From contig CAKRZR010000001.1 of assembly GCA_934433485.1 (NCBI GenBank), forward strand, positions 124,001 through 188,000: a stretch of DNA of 64,000 nucleotides. Direction: 5' to 3'. A program made the translations under genes and the position numbers. Every line of letters starts with the position of its first letter. The stretch's first letter is position 1. The notes under the pieces are model-generated. The model saw only the letters and a program-made list of their open reading frames with translations, was not told where the DNA came from and searched no databases. Of this stretch, positions 57,127-64,000 are shown in pieces. This DNA is from an uncultured Eubacteriales bacterium. Lineage in GTDB: Bacteria > Bacillota > Clostridia > Oscillospirales > CAG-272.

Positions 57127-58092
57127 TTATTCCGTTTCCTTTGATTCCGAGCTGCTCTTGTCATAGCTGCTGCCGGTGATCGGGGAGGTGGCGTTCTGCA
57201 TGGCGATTGTGCCGTTTTCGGTTTGCACTGTCCAGAGAGCACCGTTGGACGCCGACTGACTGAAAGAGTCGCCGAGCGCGTTGCCGTTGATGTAGATGGT
57301 GCCATACTGGCTGTTGAGCGTGCAGTTGAGCGAGGAGACCGTCTGGGTCGTTGTGATGTCCGCCATGCCGTCGGTAAATTGGATATTCGCCTGGCTTGCG
57401 AAGATATTGTCCGCTTTCAGCTGCAGTGTTGGGCATTGGATGTTCCATTTGGAAAGGCGCGAGGCGGTTATGTCGATCTCCAGCTCCTCGCCGGTGATCT
57501 GGAACATGGAGCCAACCTTGATCGAATCTGCGTGGATGGCGCCATGCGTCAGGTTGATCTTGAAATCGCCGCCCTCCATGAGCGTATCGAGGTACACCTT
57601 GCAGTTGTCGCCCTCGATATCGATGAGCTTGAGCGCGCCGGTGGTGGGGGTGAGATAGATGCGGATGATCTTTTCTCCCTCCGGCTTCCGGTTGTTGAAG
57701 TTGACGATATAGCGCATGCCGCGGAATGAGAAGCCGTTTTCCCAGAATTTGAACATGGACAGCACATCCGGCACCTCGTCAAAGGAGAACACCTGGTTCG
57801 CGTGCGTCGCGGTGTAGTAGCTGTCGCGGAAATTGACGATCTCTACGTACGGCTCGGACAGACCGCTCTGCCCGTATATGTAGATCGACGCATCGTTTAC
57901 TTTCATGGAGATCTTTGCGACCTCCTCGCCCTCCTTAAAAGAAAAGCGGTTCACGAAGCCCTCTGCCTGCTTTTCGGAAAAGAGCATTTCGCCGTTTGCC
58001 GACGCCATGTTTTTCGCGATCAGACAGGTGGAAAAGCCGAGTACGATGAGCATGACCGCTATGATAAGCGCAATGATGGATGCCGGTTTCAT
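57127..58092 (-). CDS. Membrane-anchored DUF4097-like protein
   Basis: 321 aa. One N-terminal membrane helix (ASIIALIIAVMLIVLGFSTCLIA), then a beta-solenoid-like repeat region (VNDASIYIYG, LKLIDIEGDNCKVYLDTLMEGGDFKINLTHGAIHADSIKVGS, SLNCTLNSQYGTIYING). The Ser-rich tail ends SSYDKSSSESKETE. Such proteins commonly pair with DUF1700 proteins, as here: the start overlaps the DUF1700 stop by 4 bp. Probably part of an envelope sensing or stress unit; role unproven. Confidence 0.8.
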   Translation of the reverse strand: MKPASIIALIIAVMLIVLGFSTCLIAKNMASANGEMLFSEKQAEGFVNRFSFKEGEEVAKISMKVNDASIYIYGQSGLSEPYVEIVNFRDSYYTATHANQVFSFDEVPDVLSMFKFWENGFSFRGMRYIVNFNNRKPEGEKIIRIYLTPTTGALKLIDIEGDNCKVYLDTLMEGGDFKINLTHGAIHADSIKVGSMFQITGEELEIDITASRLSKWNIQCPTLQLKADNIFASQANIQFTDGMADITTTQTVSSLNCTLNSQYGTIYINGNALGDSFSQSASNGALWTVQTENGTIAMQNATSPITGSSYDKSSSESKETE

Positions 58093-58880
58093 AACTTATA
58101 GCACTCCCTTCTGACCACGTAAAAGAGCTCGCGCAGCTTGCGAAACACAAATCCGAAAAATACGGTGAGCCAGCGGATGACCCATGGCAAAAAGCACACG
58201 GCAGTGTTGTACAACAGCACCGAGCAAAGCAGCACCAGTCCCGCGATCATCACACCGAGACCGATCTCGTACACGCCGGCGGCGACAAAGGAAAAAAGCT
58301 GCGTGACGCCGTAGATGATGCCGACCAGGGATACGCCGCAGCCGACGCCGACAATGCCGATGAGTCCGAGCACAAATCCGATGATGGCGGCGATCAGGGC
58401 AATATAACAGATGCCGAAGAGAGCGACGATGAGACAGAGAGCACCAAGCCAAAGCGGTGAGAGCAGAAGCAGACCGCACCAGAAGATGGCGCTTCCCTTG
58501 GGCGTTTTGTCTGCGGATTCCGGCGGTGCGAAGAAATCGGCTGCGTGCTGCGCGGGTTTTGCCGCGTCGACGACAGCGTTGTCCGATGGAGGTACCGGCG
58601 CACGCACAGGTGCAGCGGAATCCATGGATGGTGTTGTGTCTTTTGGCTCCACAACCTGTGCATCCTTGGACGGTGTCGAACGGTTTTTCGCGAGAATGGA
58701 CGCAATGCCCTCGGCGATTTCCTCAATTTCTTCGCCGGACGTGATGTTTTCGATCTCCACGAGATCCTCATCGGTGAAGGTCTTTGCAAGGGTTGTTACA
58801 TGCCGTTTCGCTGTTTCCGGCGGGATGCCGCGGCGGACGAGGGAGGATTCCAGTCCTTTGCAAAAAAGACCTAAGTCCAT
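58089..58880 (-). CDS. DUF1700/HAAS-like membrane protein
   Basis: 263 aa from ATG 58880 (AGAGGTG 8 nt upstream; an in-frame ATG 13 codons earlier has no SD). The first ~70 residues (LESSLVRRGIPPETAKRHVTTLAKTFTDEDLVEIENI) form the short helical HAAS-like domain. A Pro/Ala/Asp-rich linker follows, then four or five glycine-rich membrane spans and a basic tail. Usually paired with a PadR-type regulator; none is present here. Overlaps the DUF4097-like gene by ATGA. Confidence 0.78.
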   Translation of the reverse strand: MDLGLFCKGLESSLVRRGIPPETAKRHVTTLAKTFTDEDLVEIENITSGEEIEEIAEGIASILAKNRSTPSKDAQVVEPKDTTPSMDSAAPVRAPVPPSDNAVVDAAKPAQHAADFFAPPESADKTPKGSAIFWCGLLLLSPLWLGALCLIVALFGICYIALIAAIIGFVLGLIGIVGVGCGVSLVGIIYGVTQLFSFVAAGVYEIGLGVMIAGLVLLCSVLLYNTAVCFLPWVIRWLTVFFGFVFRKLRELFYVVRRECYKL

Positions 58881-58912
58881 CAGGGATTCACCTCTCTTTT
58901 CAAAATCAAAGG

Positions 58913-58941
58913 TAGACATTTGGCGGGAAATGTGATATAAT
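58913..58941 (+). promoter_or_regulatory. Promoter of trmB
   Basis: TAGACA (58913-58918), 17-bp spacer, TATAAT (58936-58941). It lies back to back with the DUF1700 gene start. Confidence 0.75.
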
Positions 58942-58997
58942 AAACCCGCTTACAGTGTTCTTTCTATATTCTATCAAAAATCGGAGAAATAATCAAT

Positions 58998-59735
58998 ATG
59001 AGAATGCGAAAAAAACGGTACGGAAATGAAAGATTGGCGTGTCTTTCGACGCTTGTGTGGCAAAGCGACGCCGAAATCTGGGACGATCTGCCGTGTGCAT
59101 ACGAAGAGAAACAACCGCTCTGCATCGAAATCGGCTGCGGCAAGGGCGGATTTATCACGGCGCTGTCCGAACGGGAGCCGGAGCACAATTTTCTGGCGGT
59201 CGAGAAGATCACGGACGTGGCGGTCTGCGCGGTCGAAAAATACGCCGAGGGACGCGGTCTCGGACACAAAGCGCCGCACGGCGGCTGGCAGGCTCCGGAC
59301 GGCACGGTCTATCCGTACGGAGAAATATGGAACATTCCAACAGCGATGGCAGGAAATGTGCGGTTCACCGTCGGCGATGCGGCGCAGATTCTGTCCCATC
59401 TGCCGGAGAACTCCGTGACAACGATTTACGCGAATTTCAGCGATCCGTGGCCGAAAAAAGGATACGCGAACCGTCGGTTGACCAGTCCCGTTTTTTTGGC
59501 GGCGTATCTGCGCGTGCTGAAGCCAGGCGGCATGTTCCGCTTCAAGACCGACAACGATGTGCTGTTTGACTATTCCCGGGAAACGATCGCGGAAAGTCCC
59601 TTTGAGGTGGCGTTTGTAACAGAGGATCTGCACCATTCCGAGCGCGCGGAAACGAACATCATGACCGAATACGAGCGGAATTTCTCCGAAAAGGGCGTGC
59701 AGATCAAGTCCATTGAGGCGCGCAAGCCGTTTTGA
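58998..59735 (+). CDS. trmB: tRNA (guanine-N7-)-methyltransferase
   Basis: 245 aa. CIEIGCGKGGFITALS (SAM site), FLAVEK and YANFSDPWPKKGYANRRL, the DPWPK motif of TrmB, then MFRFKTDND. It methylates G46 of tRNA. Relative to typical TrmB there is an extra ~28 residues (GHKAPHGGWQAPDGTVYPYGEIWNIPTAM, shown here in part) between the SAM region and VRFTVGDA. No good SD is visible before ATG 58998. A hairpin follows. Confidence 0.93.
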   Translation: MRMRKKRYGNERLACLSTLVWQSDAEIWDDLPCAYEEKQPLCIEIGCGKGGFITALSEREPEHNFLAVEKITDVAVCAVEKYAEGRGLGHKAPHGGWQAPDGTVYPYGEIWNIPTAMAGNVRFTVGDAAQILSHLPENSVTTIYANFSDPWPKKGYANRRLTSPVFLAAYLRVLKPGGMFRFKTDNDVLFDYSRETIAESPFEVAFVTEDLHHSERAETNIMTEYERNFSEKGVQIKSIEARKPF

Positions 59736-59760
59736 ACAGAGAATCGCATTTTATAAGACG

Positions 59761-59808
59761 CCGCGGAACGGGAAAAGTTCCCAGAGGAACGCTGTTCCGC
59801 GGTATTTT
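59761..59808 (+). terminator. Terminator after trmB
   Basis: CCGCGGAAC (59761-59769) pairs with GTTCCGCGG (59794-59802), then TATTTTTG. Confidence 0.8.
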
Positions 59809-59838
59809 TGACGTTTGTTGTCAAATAACAAAAAAGAC

Positions 59839-59951
59839 TTGACAAAGCAAGCCGCATATGGTATACTGAAAAGGTATCGATACGGATGCAATAGAGATAG
59901 CATCCTCCCAAATCGTACATATAGTATAGCACAAACACACAGATTTGTCAA
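59839..59951. promoter_or_regulatory. Two convergent consensus promoters upstream of the DUF6323 gene
   Basis: Plus strand: TTGACA (59839-59844), 17 bp, TATACT (59862-59867). Minus strand: TTGACA (59951-59946), 17 bp, TATACT (59928-59923). Predicted starts (about 59874 and 59916) point at each other. Between them GGATGC (59884-59889) pairs with GCATCC (59900-59905). Nothing coding is seen on the minus strand before the trmB end. Confidence 0.7.
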
Positions 59952-59993
59952 GGGCTTTTTTGTAAATTAAATGGCACGGTAAGGAGAAAGATC

Positions 59994-60665
59994 GTGAATG
60001 GACTGATATCGCTTGAAAATTTTGCCGTAGTGCCCGTGGATCGGGAAATTCTGGCGCTCAACACCTACAGCGAACGCTACGGAATCACGCTATTGCCGGA
60101 GGAAGCGCGCGAAATCTCGGAGATCCGGCAAAAATCCCTCGCAGACAACGAACGGATCGAGGTCGGCGTAGGTGCGGTTGCGGAAATTATCCGTCGATTT
60201 TGCCGTTCGCGATATGTAAACCGTGAGAATTACGCGTATGTCATCGGAGAGGTGACGGATCTTTTCTATTATATAAAAACAGATACGGACGATAAAATCA
60301 CCGACAGGGAGCTTGCCGATCTTTTGTACGTCGCGTTTGAACAGCGGTGCCGCGGTTCCGTGGAGCTTCTCGAAAGCCGCGAAGCAGAGATCCTCATCCG
60401 CAAGGTCAACGCCGGGAAGAACTACGAAAAATGGTTTGGGGAGCGCGATCGTGTGGACGATGAAAGCCGTGTAACGGACAAAAATACCCGTCGGAGCGAG
60501 GACGGCAGCGTGGAGGAGTATCTCGACCTCAATACAGATTCCGGCTCTATGGATGAGGATGACGAGATCCACTGGCACGTGGACGATCTGGAGACAGAGA
60601 ACGGACATTGGCACATCACGGAAACCGGGGAGGTGGAGTATCATGACGGCAATGACGGAGAATAA
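59994..60665 (+). CDS. DUF6323-family protein
   Basis: 223 aa from GTG 59994 (AAGGAG 7 nt upstream). ISLENFAVVPVDREILALNTYSERYGITLLPEEAREISEIRQKSLADNERIEVG and IRRFCRSRYVNRENYAYVIGEVTDLFYYIKTDTDDKITDRELADLL fit a family seen next to DUF6179 proteins. The C-terminal ~60 residues are very acidic with repeated HWH/WHI (DDEIHWHVDDLETENGHWHI). Role unknown; possibly sporulation-linked given the spoIIGA locus nearby, but that is only a guess. Overlaps the next gene by 23 bp. Confidence 0.7.
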   Translation: MNGLISLENFAVVPVDREILALNTYSERYGITLLPEEAREISEIRQKSLADNERIEVGVGAVAEIIRRFCRSRYVNRENYAYVIGEVTDLFYYIKTDTDDKITDRELADLLYVAFEQRCRGSVELLESREAEILIRKVNAGKNYEKWFGERDRVDDESRVTDKNTRRSEDGSVEEYLDLNTDSGSMDEDDEIHWHVDDLETENGHWHITETGEVEYHDGNDGE

Positions 60666-61272
60666 CGGACTGCGCGCGGAAAACACCCTGTTCGCGGAGA
60701 ATATCAAACGGCGGGACTATACGGCGACCTTATCCGCGGAGGCGCTGCGTGCCGGCATCTTTACGGAATCGGATGTGGAGCGGATCCGCGGCGGGCTCAT
60801 GGATATGCTTGCGGTCGTGATCGGCTATGCGTCGCACGGAGAATCCAGCTCTGTCCGACTCGACACCGCAAACGGTTTTATGCAGTGCATCCTCTACAAC
60901 TGTGATACCTGTCTGCTTGCCTGCGGGAACGATTACGAGGCGGCAGGACTGTTAAAGGAGGTAAAAATCGAGGAGCTGTACAATCGCGGCTATGCCGTCA
61001 ACAGAGAGCGGCACGCACAGGCCAAGCGTTTGTTCGCGAATGTACGGTACACGCGACCTGCCGACGCGCCCAAAGCGTACAACCACGCCGTGGACGTGCA
61101 GATTCCGCGGTATCTCGCCGCCTACGACGCGCGTCTGAACGCCCAGGACAAGCTCTATGTTTCTATCCATGCCTATAAGATTCACGGTCCGTTCACCATC
61201 GAGGGCACCGTGGACATGCTGCGTGCGCTGTACGAACGACAAAAGGGGGACGCGGACGCGATCGTGCTGTAG
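60643..61272 (+). CDS. DUF6179-family protein
   Basis: 209 aa from ATG 60643 (GGAG at 9 nt or less). LRAENTLFAENIKRRDYTATLSAEALRAGIFTESDVERIRGGLMDMLAVVIGYASHGESSSVRLDTANGFMQCILYNCDTCL is the recognisable part, followed by helical repeats (VKIEELYNRGYAVNRERHAQAKRLF). Overlap with the DUF6323 gene implies translational coupling and probably a joint function. Two conserved-looking Cys (CILYNCDTCL). A terminator follows. Confidence 0.7.
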   Translation: MTAMTENNGLRAENTLFAENIKRRDYTATLSAEALRAGIFTESDVERIRGGLMDMLAVVIGYASHGESSSVRLDTANGFMQCILYNCDTCLLACGNDYEAAGLLKEVKIEELYNRGYAVNRERHAQAKRLFANVRYTRPADAPKAYNHAVDVQIPRYLAAYDARLNAQDKLYVSIHAYKIHGPFTIEGTVDMLRALYERQKGDADAIVL

Positions 61273-61288
61273 GGAATGAATATCATAC

Positions 61289-61318
61289 GGAGAATACCAG
61301 ACTGGTGTTCTCCTTTTT
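61289..61318 (+). terminator. Terminator after the DUF6179 gene
   Basis: GGAGAATACC (61289-61298) pairs with GGTGTTCTCC (61304-61313), then TTTTT. Confidence 0.88.
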
Positions 61319-61401
61319 CTTTGCCGTTTTCTGCTGCCTGTCCATACCTGCTTTTCCTCGGAAATACCGCCACACCCGGAAATTTTCCGTGATCCCCTGC
61401 T

Positions 61402-61434
61402 ATGACAAAATTCTCACCTCGCGCGGCGTATACT
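61402..61434 (+). promoter_or_regulatory. spoIIG-type promoter with 21-bp spacer and Spo0A-like box
   Basis: ATGACA (61402-61407), 21-bp spacer, TATACT (61429-61434). TGACAAA (61403-61409) matches the Spo0A box TGNCGAA at 6 of 7 positions and overlaps the -35. B. subtilis spoIIG has the same design with a 22-bp spacer. Confidence 0.6.
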
Positions 61435-61456
61435 TATGGCAGAGAGGAGAGGTGCT

Positions 61457-62248
61457 ATGACGGTATACGCCGATATTCTGTTCCTCGTGGACGCGAGCAT
61501 GGATCTTGTGGCTCTGTGGCTGTGCGCGCGGCTGCTCCACCGATCGGTGAGAACCTTTCGGATGTGTGCTTCTGCCTGCTTCGGCGGTGTGGGAAGTGTG
61601 GCTGCGCTGTTTCTGCCGTCGTATGGCCTGTGGACACTCGCTCTTGGTCTTGCGTTGTCCGCGGGGATGACCGCTATCGCGTTTGGATTTGCGCATGGGC
61701 GATCGTTTTTGACCACATGGATCGCGTTGTGGGGCACGGGGGCTCTGATCGGCGGAGTGATGACGATGCTCATGCGGCTTGGCGAACCGGTGTATGGCGC
61801 TGTCGGCTCATATCCGTTCTTCTGCGCGGCGACGGTCGGGATCTGCGCATTCTGTCTGCGGCTGTGGCGGCGCAAACGGGACAACCGCACGGCGAGCCTC
61901 CACATCCGGCATGGCGATTGGCAGACCGACGTGACCGCTCTCGTGGATTCCGGCAGTCTTGTGACCGATCCGGTGAGCGGCACACCCGTAGTGTTCCTGA
62001 CCGCCTCCGCCGCCCCCGGTTTCCCGATTTTGGACATGCACCGTCTCGATGGCTGTCCGCCGTCGCTTGCCCGCGCGATCCGTGTGATCCCGATCGTGAC
62101 TGTCCACGGCGAGAGCATGGCGGTCGGATTTCTGGCGGACGAGGTGACCGTGGACGGCGTTGCGCGGCGTGCCGTGGTGGTGGTCGAGCATTCTGCGGGT
62201 TATGGGGACTGCGGCGCGCTCTGTCCGGCATCTCTCTGCGGTTCATAG
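61457..62248 (+). CDS. spoIIGA: SpoIIGA, pro-sigma-E processing protease
   Basis: 263 aa. Five N-terminal membrane spans (VYADILFLVDASMDLVALWLCARLL ...), then a cytoplasmic aspartic protease domain with TALVDSGSLVTDPVSGTPV; the catalytic Asp is in VDSGS (~residue 164). It cleaves pro-sigma-E in the mother cell after a forespore signal. ATG 61457 follows GGAGAGG. sigE follows 17 bp later. Confidence 0.94.
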   Translation: MTVYADILFLVDASMDLVALWLCARLLHRSVRTFRMCASACFGGVGSVAALFLPSYGLWTLALGLALSAGMTAIAFGFAHGRSFLTTWIALWGTGALIGGVMTMLMRLGEPVYGAVGSYPFFCAATVGICAFCLRLWRRKRDNRTASLHIRHGDWQTDVTALVDSGSLVTDPVSGTPVVFLTASAAPGFPILDMHRLDGCPPSLARAIRVIPIVTVHGESMAVGFLADEVTVDGVARRAVVVVEHSAGYGDCGALCPASLCGS

Positions 62249-62265
62249 AAAGAAGGATTGAAAAA

Positions 62266-62997
62266 ATGATGATTGAGGCGAAAACATGGCGCAAGGCAGG
62301 CGAATTCCGCGCGGCGATCGGTCGTATGGTGCTCGCGTTTTTCGGCGAAGGCGGCAACTATTACATAAACGGTGCGGATATCCTGCCGTCACCCCTGACG
62401 CGGGAGGAGGAAGCGGCTTGTCTGGCAAAGCTGGGGGACGACCCGGTGGCAGCGGACACGCTGATCCGGCACAATCTGCGCTTAGTCGTGTACATCGCGA
62501 AAAAATTCGAGTCGACGGGCATCGGGATCGAGGATCTCATCTCTATCGGCACCATCGGACTGATCAAATCGATCCGTACCTACCGCTGTGATAAGAACAT
62601 CAAGCTCGCCACCTACGCGTCCCGCTGTATTGAAAATGAAATTCTCATGTACATCCGAAAAAACGCGTCGCATAAGGGGGATATTTCCATCGATGAGCCG
62701 CTGCACATGGACTGGGACGGCAACGAGCTGCTTCTTTCCGACGTGCTCGGCTCCGATGAAAATACCGTCAGCCGCGATCTGGAGCGGGATGAGGATGAAA
62801 AGACGATCCGCCAGGCGGTCTCCGGACTATGCGAGAGGGAACGGGTCATCATCGAGATGCGCTATGGTCTCTCCGGCAGGCGGGAGATGACGCAGAAGGA
62901 GGTCGCGGACGTGCTCGGTATATCGCAGTCGTACATCTCGCGTCTGGAGAAAAAGATCATCGGCAGGCTCAAAAAAGAGATCGAATCCAAGGTGTGA
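62266..62997 (+). CDS. sigE: Sporulation sigma-E factor (pro-form)
   Basis: 243 aa. Short N-terminal pro-region, then YYINGADILPSPLTREEEAACLAKL, RHNLRLVVYIAKKFESTGIGIEDLISIGTIGLIKSIRTYRCDKNIKLATYASRCIENEILMYIRKN (region 2) and QKEVADVLGISQSYISRLEKKIIGRLKKEI (region 4). Position next to spoIIGA makes it sigE rather than sigK. Directs early mother-cell transcription. AAGGA precedes ATG 62266; a second ATG is adjacent. Confidence 0.96.
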   Translation: MMIEAKTWRKAGEFRAAIGRMVLAFFGEGGNYYINGADILPSPLTREEEAACLAKLGDDPVAADTLIRHNLRLVVYIAKKFESTGIGIEDLISIGTIGLIKSIRTYRCDKNIKLATYASRCIENEILMYIRKNASHKGDISIDEPLHMDWDGNELLLSDVLGSDENTVSRDLERDEDEKTIRQAVSGLCERERVIIEMRYGLSGRREMTQKEVADVLGISQSYISRLEKKIIGRLKKEIESKV

Positions 62998-63060
62998 GAC
63001 AACAGGCGCGAAAAAATAGAAAAAAAGCGGCATCTGACGGGAAAATTTTCGCGAAAGCTA

Positions 63061-63089
63061 TTGCATTTTCTGTCGGACTGTGGTATACT
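63061..63089 (+). promoter_or_regulatory. Promoter of rpmE
   Basis: TTGCAT (63061-63066), 17-bp spacer, TATACT (63084-63089) preceded by TGG. Confidence 0.82.
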
Positions 63090-63125
63090 ATCCGTCGTGA
63101 ATATCTGCGGAATGAGGTGAAAACA

Positions 63126-63347
63126 ATGAAAGCAGGAATCCATCCCGAATATAAAGAAGTAACTATCCGCTGCGCCTGTGGTGAATCTGTTACTACTCGC
63201 TCTACCAAGGGTGATGCTAACGGTGAACTGCGCGTGGACATTTGCTCCAAGTGCCATCCTTTCTTCACCGGCAAGCAGAAGTATGTAGATGCCGGTGGTC
63301 GTGTGGACAAGTTCAAGAAGCGTCTTGAAGGTCGCGGCAATAAATAA
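63126..63347 (+). CDS. rpmE: 50S ribosomal protein L31
   Basis: 73 aa. HPEYKEVTIRCACGESVTTRSTKG, CSKCHPFFTGKQKYVDAGGRVDKF. The Cys pairs (CAC and CSKC) make it the zinc-binding C+ form. Codon use is noticeably different from neighbours (frequent T-ending codons), as expected of a highly expressed gene. GAGGTG precedes the ATG. Confidence 0.98.
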   Translation: MKAGIHPEYKEVTIRCACGESVTTRSTKGDANGELRVDICSKCHPFFTGKQKYVDAGGRVDKFKKRLEGRGNK

Positions 63348-63386
63348 TTGTCTGTGGCGGGCAAATTCCAGACGTCCGGGAAATAC

Positions 63387-63436
63387 GCCGGACAGGTACG
63401 AGGACATGTGTGTCTTTCCATCCCTGTCCGGCTTTT
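63387..63436 (+). terminator. Terminator after rpmE
   Basis: GCCGGACAGG (63387-63396) pairs with CCTGTCCGGC (63423-63432), then TTTTT. Confidence 0.9.
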
Positions 63437-63502
63437 TCTTTTTGATAACGCGGGGCAGAACGAAGGACAGTGACATCTGTTGTCAGTAAGGAGAAGTATA
63501 GT

Positions 63503-64000
63503 ATGGAACAGACGGAAAACAGGATTGCGGAAAACGGGACGAAAAAGGGCATTCTCTGCGCGATCCATCCGCAGGGCGGCGAGGAGGAGTGCCTCATCAG
63601 TCTCCGGGAGCTGGGACGGCTGCTGGATACGGCGGGCGGCGAAACGGTGGCGATTCTCACACAGCTGCGGGACGCGCCGGATTCCAAAACCGTATTCGGC
63701 AGCGGCAAGGTACGGGAGCTCTCGGAGCTGTGTGACAATCTTGCGGCGGACATGGTGATCTTCGACTGCGATCTCTCTCCCTCGCAGATCAAATCTCTGG
63801 AGGACGCCATTGCACGCGACGTGCAGGTCATCGACCGGAGCATGCTCATTCTCGACATCTTCGCGGCGCACGCCAGAACCGCCGAGGGCAGATTGCAGGT
63901 AGAGCTGGCACAGTTAAAATACACGGCGCCGCGCCTTGTCGGACACGGCAAGGAACTGTCGCGTATGGGCGGTGCCGCGAAAAACACCGGTATTGGTTCC
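63503..64000 (+). CDS. hflX: GTPase HflX, N-terminal part (cut by window edge)
   Basis: 166 codons visible from ATG 63503 (AAGGAG 8 nt upstream). The HflX N-terminal domain is clear: SLRELGRLLDTAGGETVAILTQLRDAPDSKTVFGSGKVREL, MVIFDCDLSPSQIKSLEDAI, VQVIDRSMLILDIFAAHARTAEGRLQVELAQLKYTAPRL and the start of GHGKELSRMGG. The G domain lies beyond the window. HflX binds and splits ribosomes under stress in well-studied bacteria. Confidence 0.95.
   Translation, partial: MEQTENRIAENGTKKGILCAIHPQGGEEECLISLRELGRLLDTAGGETVAILTQLRDAPDSKTVFGSGKVRELSELCDNLAADMVIFDCDLSPSQIKSLEDAIARDVQVIDRSMLILDIFAAHARTAEGRLQVELAQLKYTAPRLVGHGKELSRMGGAAKNTGIGS

Noticed and set aside
59570..59938. 122-codon minus-strand ORF starting near the convergent promoter
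   Set aside because: It continues antisense through trmB and lacks an SD; its apparent promoter is more simply read as making a short RNA or as interference.
1..64000. CRISPR arrays, rRNA genes, insertion sequences, integrases, prophage genes
   Set aside because: No regularly spaced repeats, no rRNA signatures and no transposase, integrase or phage structural protein motifs were seen on either strand.

Overview
The window looks like a chromosomal segment from an uncultured, probably gut-associated, spore-forming member of the Clostridia. Evidence: spoIIAA-spoIIAB-sigF and spoIIGA-sigE loci, a T-box leader, type III glutamine synthetase, a TSCPD/TIGR03905 protein, DUF1700/DUF4097-type and DUF6323/DUF6179-type genes, strong SD sequences, moderately high GC and dense sigma-A promoters with 17-bp spacers. 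The exact genus cannot be read from the sequence. No rRNA, CRISPR array, insertion sequence or prophage is visible. Four tRNAs are present: Trp, Pro, Ser and Val.

Layout. 1-8.7 kb holds a lipoteichoic-acid-synthase-like enzyme (cut by the left edge), a beta-glucoside PTS plus GH1 operon, a divergent CD3324-type HTH/kinase-like fusion and a beta-helix carbohydrate-active protein. 8.8-14.7 kb holds a tightly overlapped run: bioY, birA, a Crp/Fnr regulator, then an SsuABC/NMT1-type ABC importer and a HydE/BioB-like radical SAM enzyme behind a palindrome centred at -41.5. 14.8-19.6 kb holds a GNAT, an HTH protein, a sigma factor fused to a membrane span and a large extracytoplasmic region, and a DUF4091 protein. 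20-25 kb is an accessory cluster of methyltransferases, alpha/beta hydrolases, a truncated metallo-beta-lactamase-fold gene and an ATC-hydrolase-family protein. 25.2-28.6 kb is a patchy region: an Xre regulator with a palindromic operator, an AT-rich secreted protein, two joined gene remnants, and an ABC-F gene behind an attenuator-like leader.

30.3-37.1 kb is a complete F-type ATP synthase operon (I-a-c-b-[b'/delta/alpha]-gamma-beta-epsilon). The alpha gene is fused to an N-terminal b'-like membrane helix and a delta-like C-terminal domain, and an internal SD-ATG sits exactly where a normal-length alpha would begin. This is the most unusual item in the window. 39.7-45.8 kb is a nitrogen-assimilation unit: glnN behind tandem leader hairpins, an Amt-PII fusion, and asnB behind an Asn-type T-box. 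46-56.6 kb holds polA, a lipid-kinase-like gene, the spoIIA operon, a PPi-type phosphofructokinase and GH29 with a LysR regulator. 56.6-64 kb holds tRNA-Val, TSCPD, DUF4097/DUF1700 genes, trmB, the DUF6323-DUF6179 pair, spoIIGA-sigE, rpmE and the start of hflX.

The genes are mostly short operons bounded by hairpin terminators. The spoIIA and spoIIG loci share a promoter design with a 21-bp spacer and Spo0A-like boxes, which suggests both are driven by Spo0A-activated sigma-A here.
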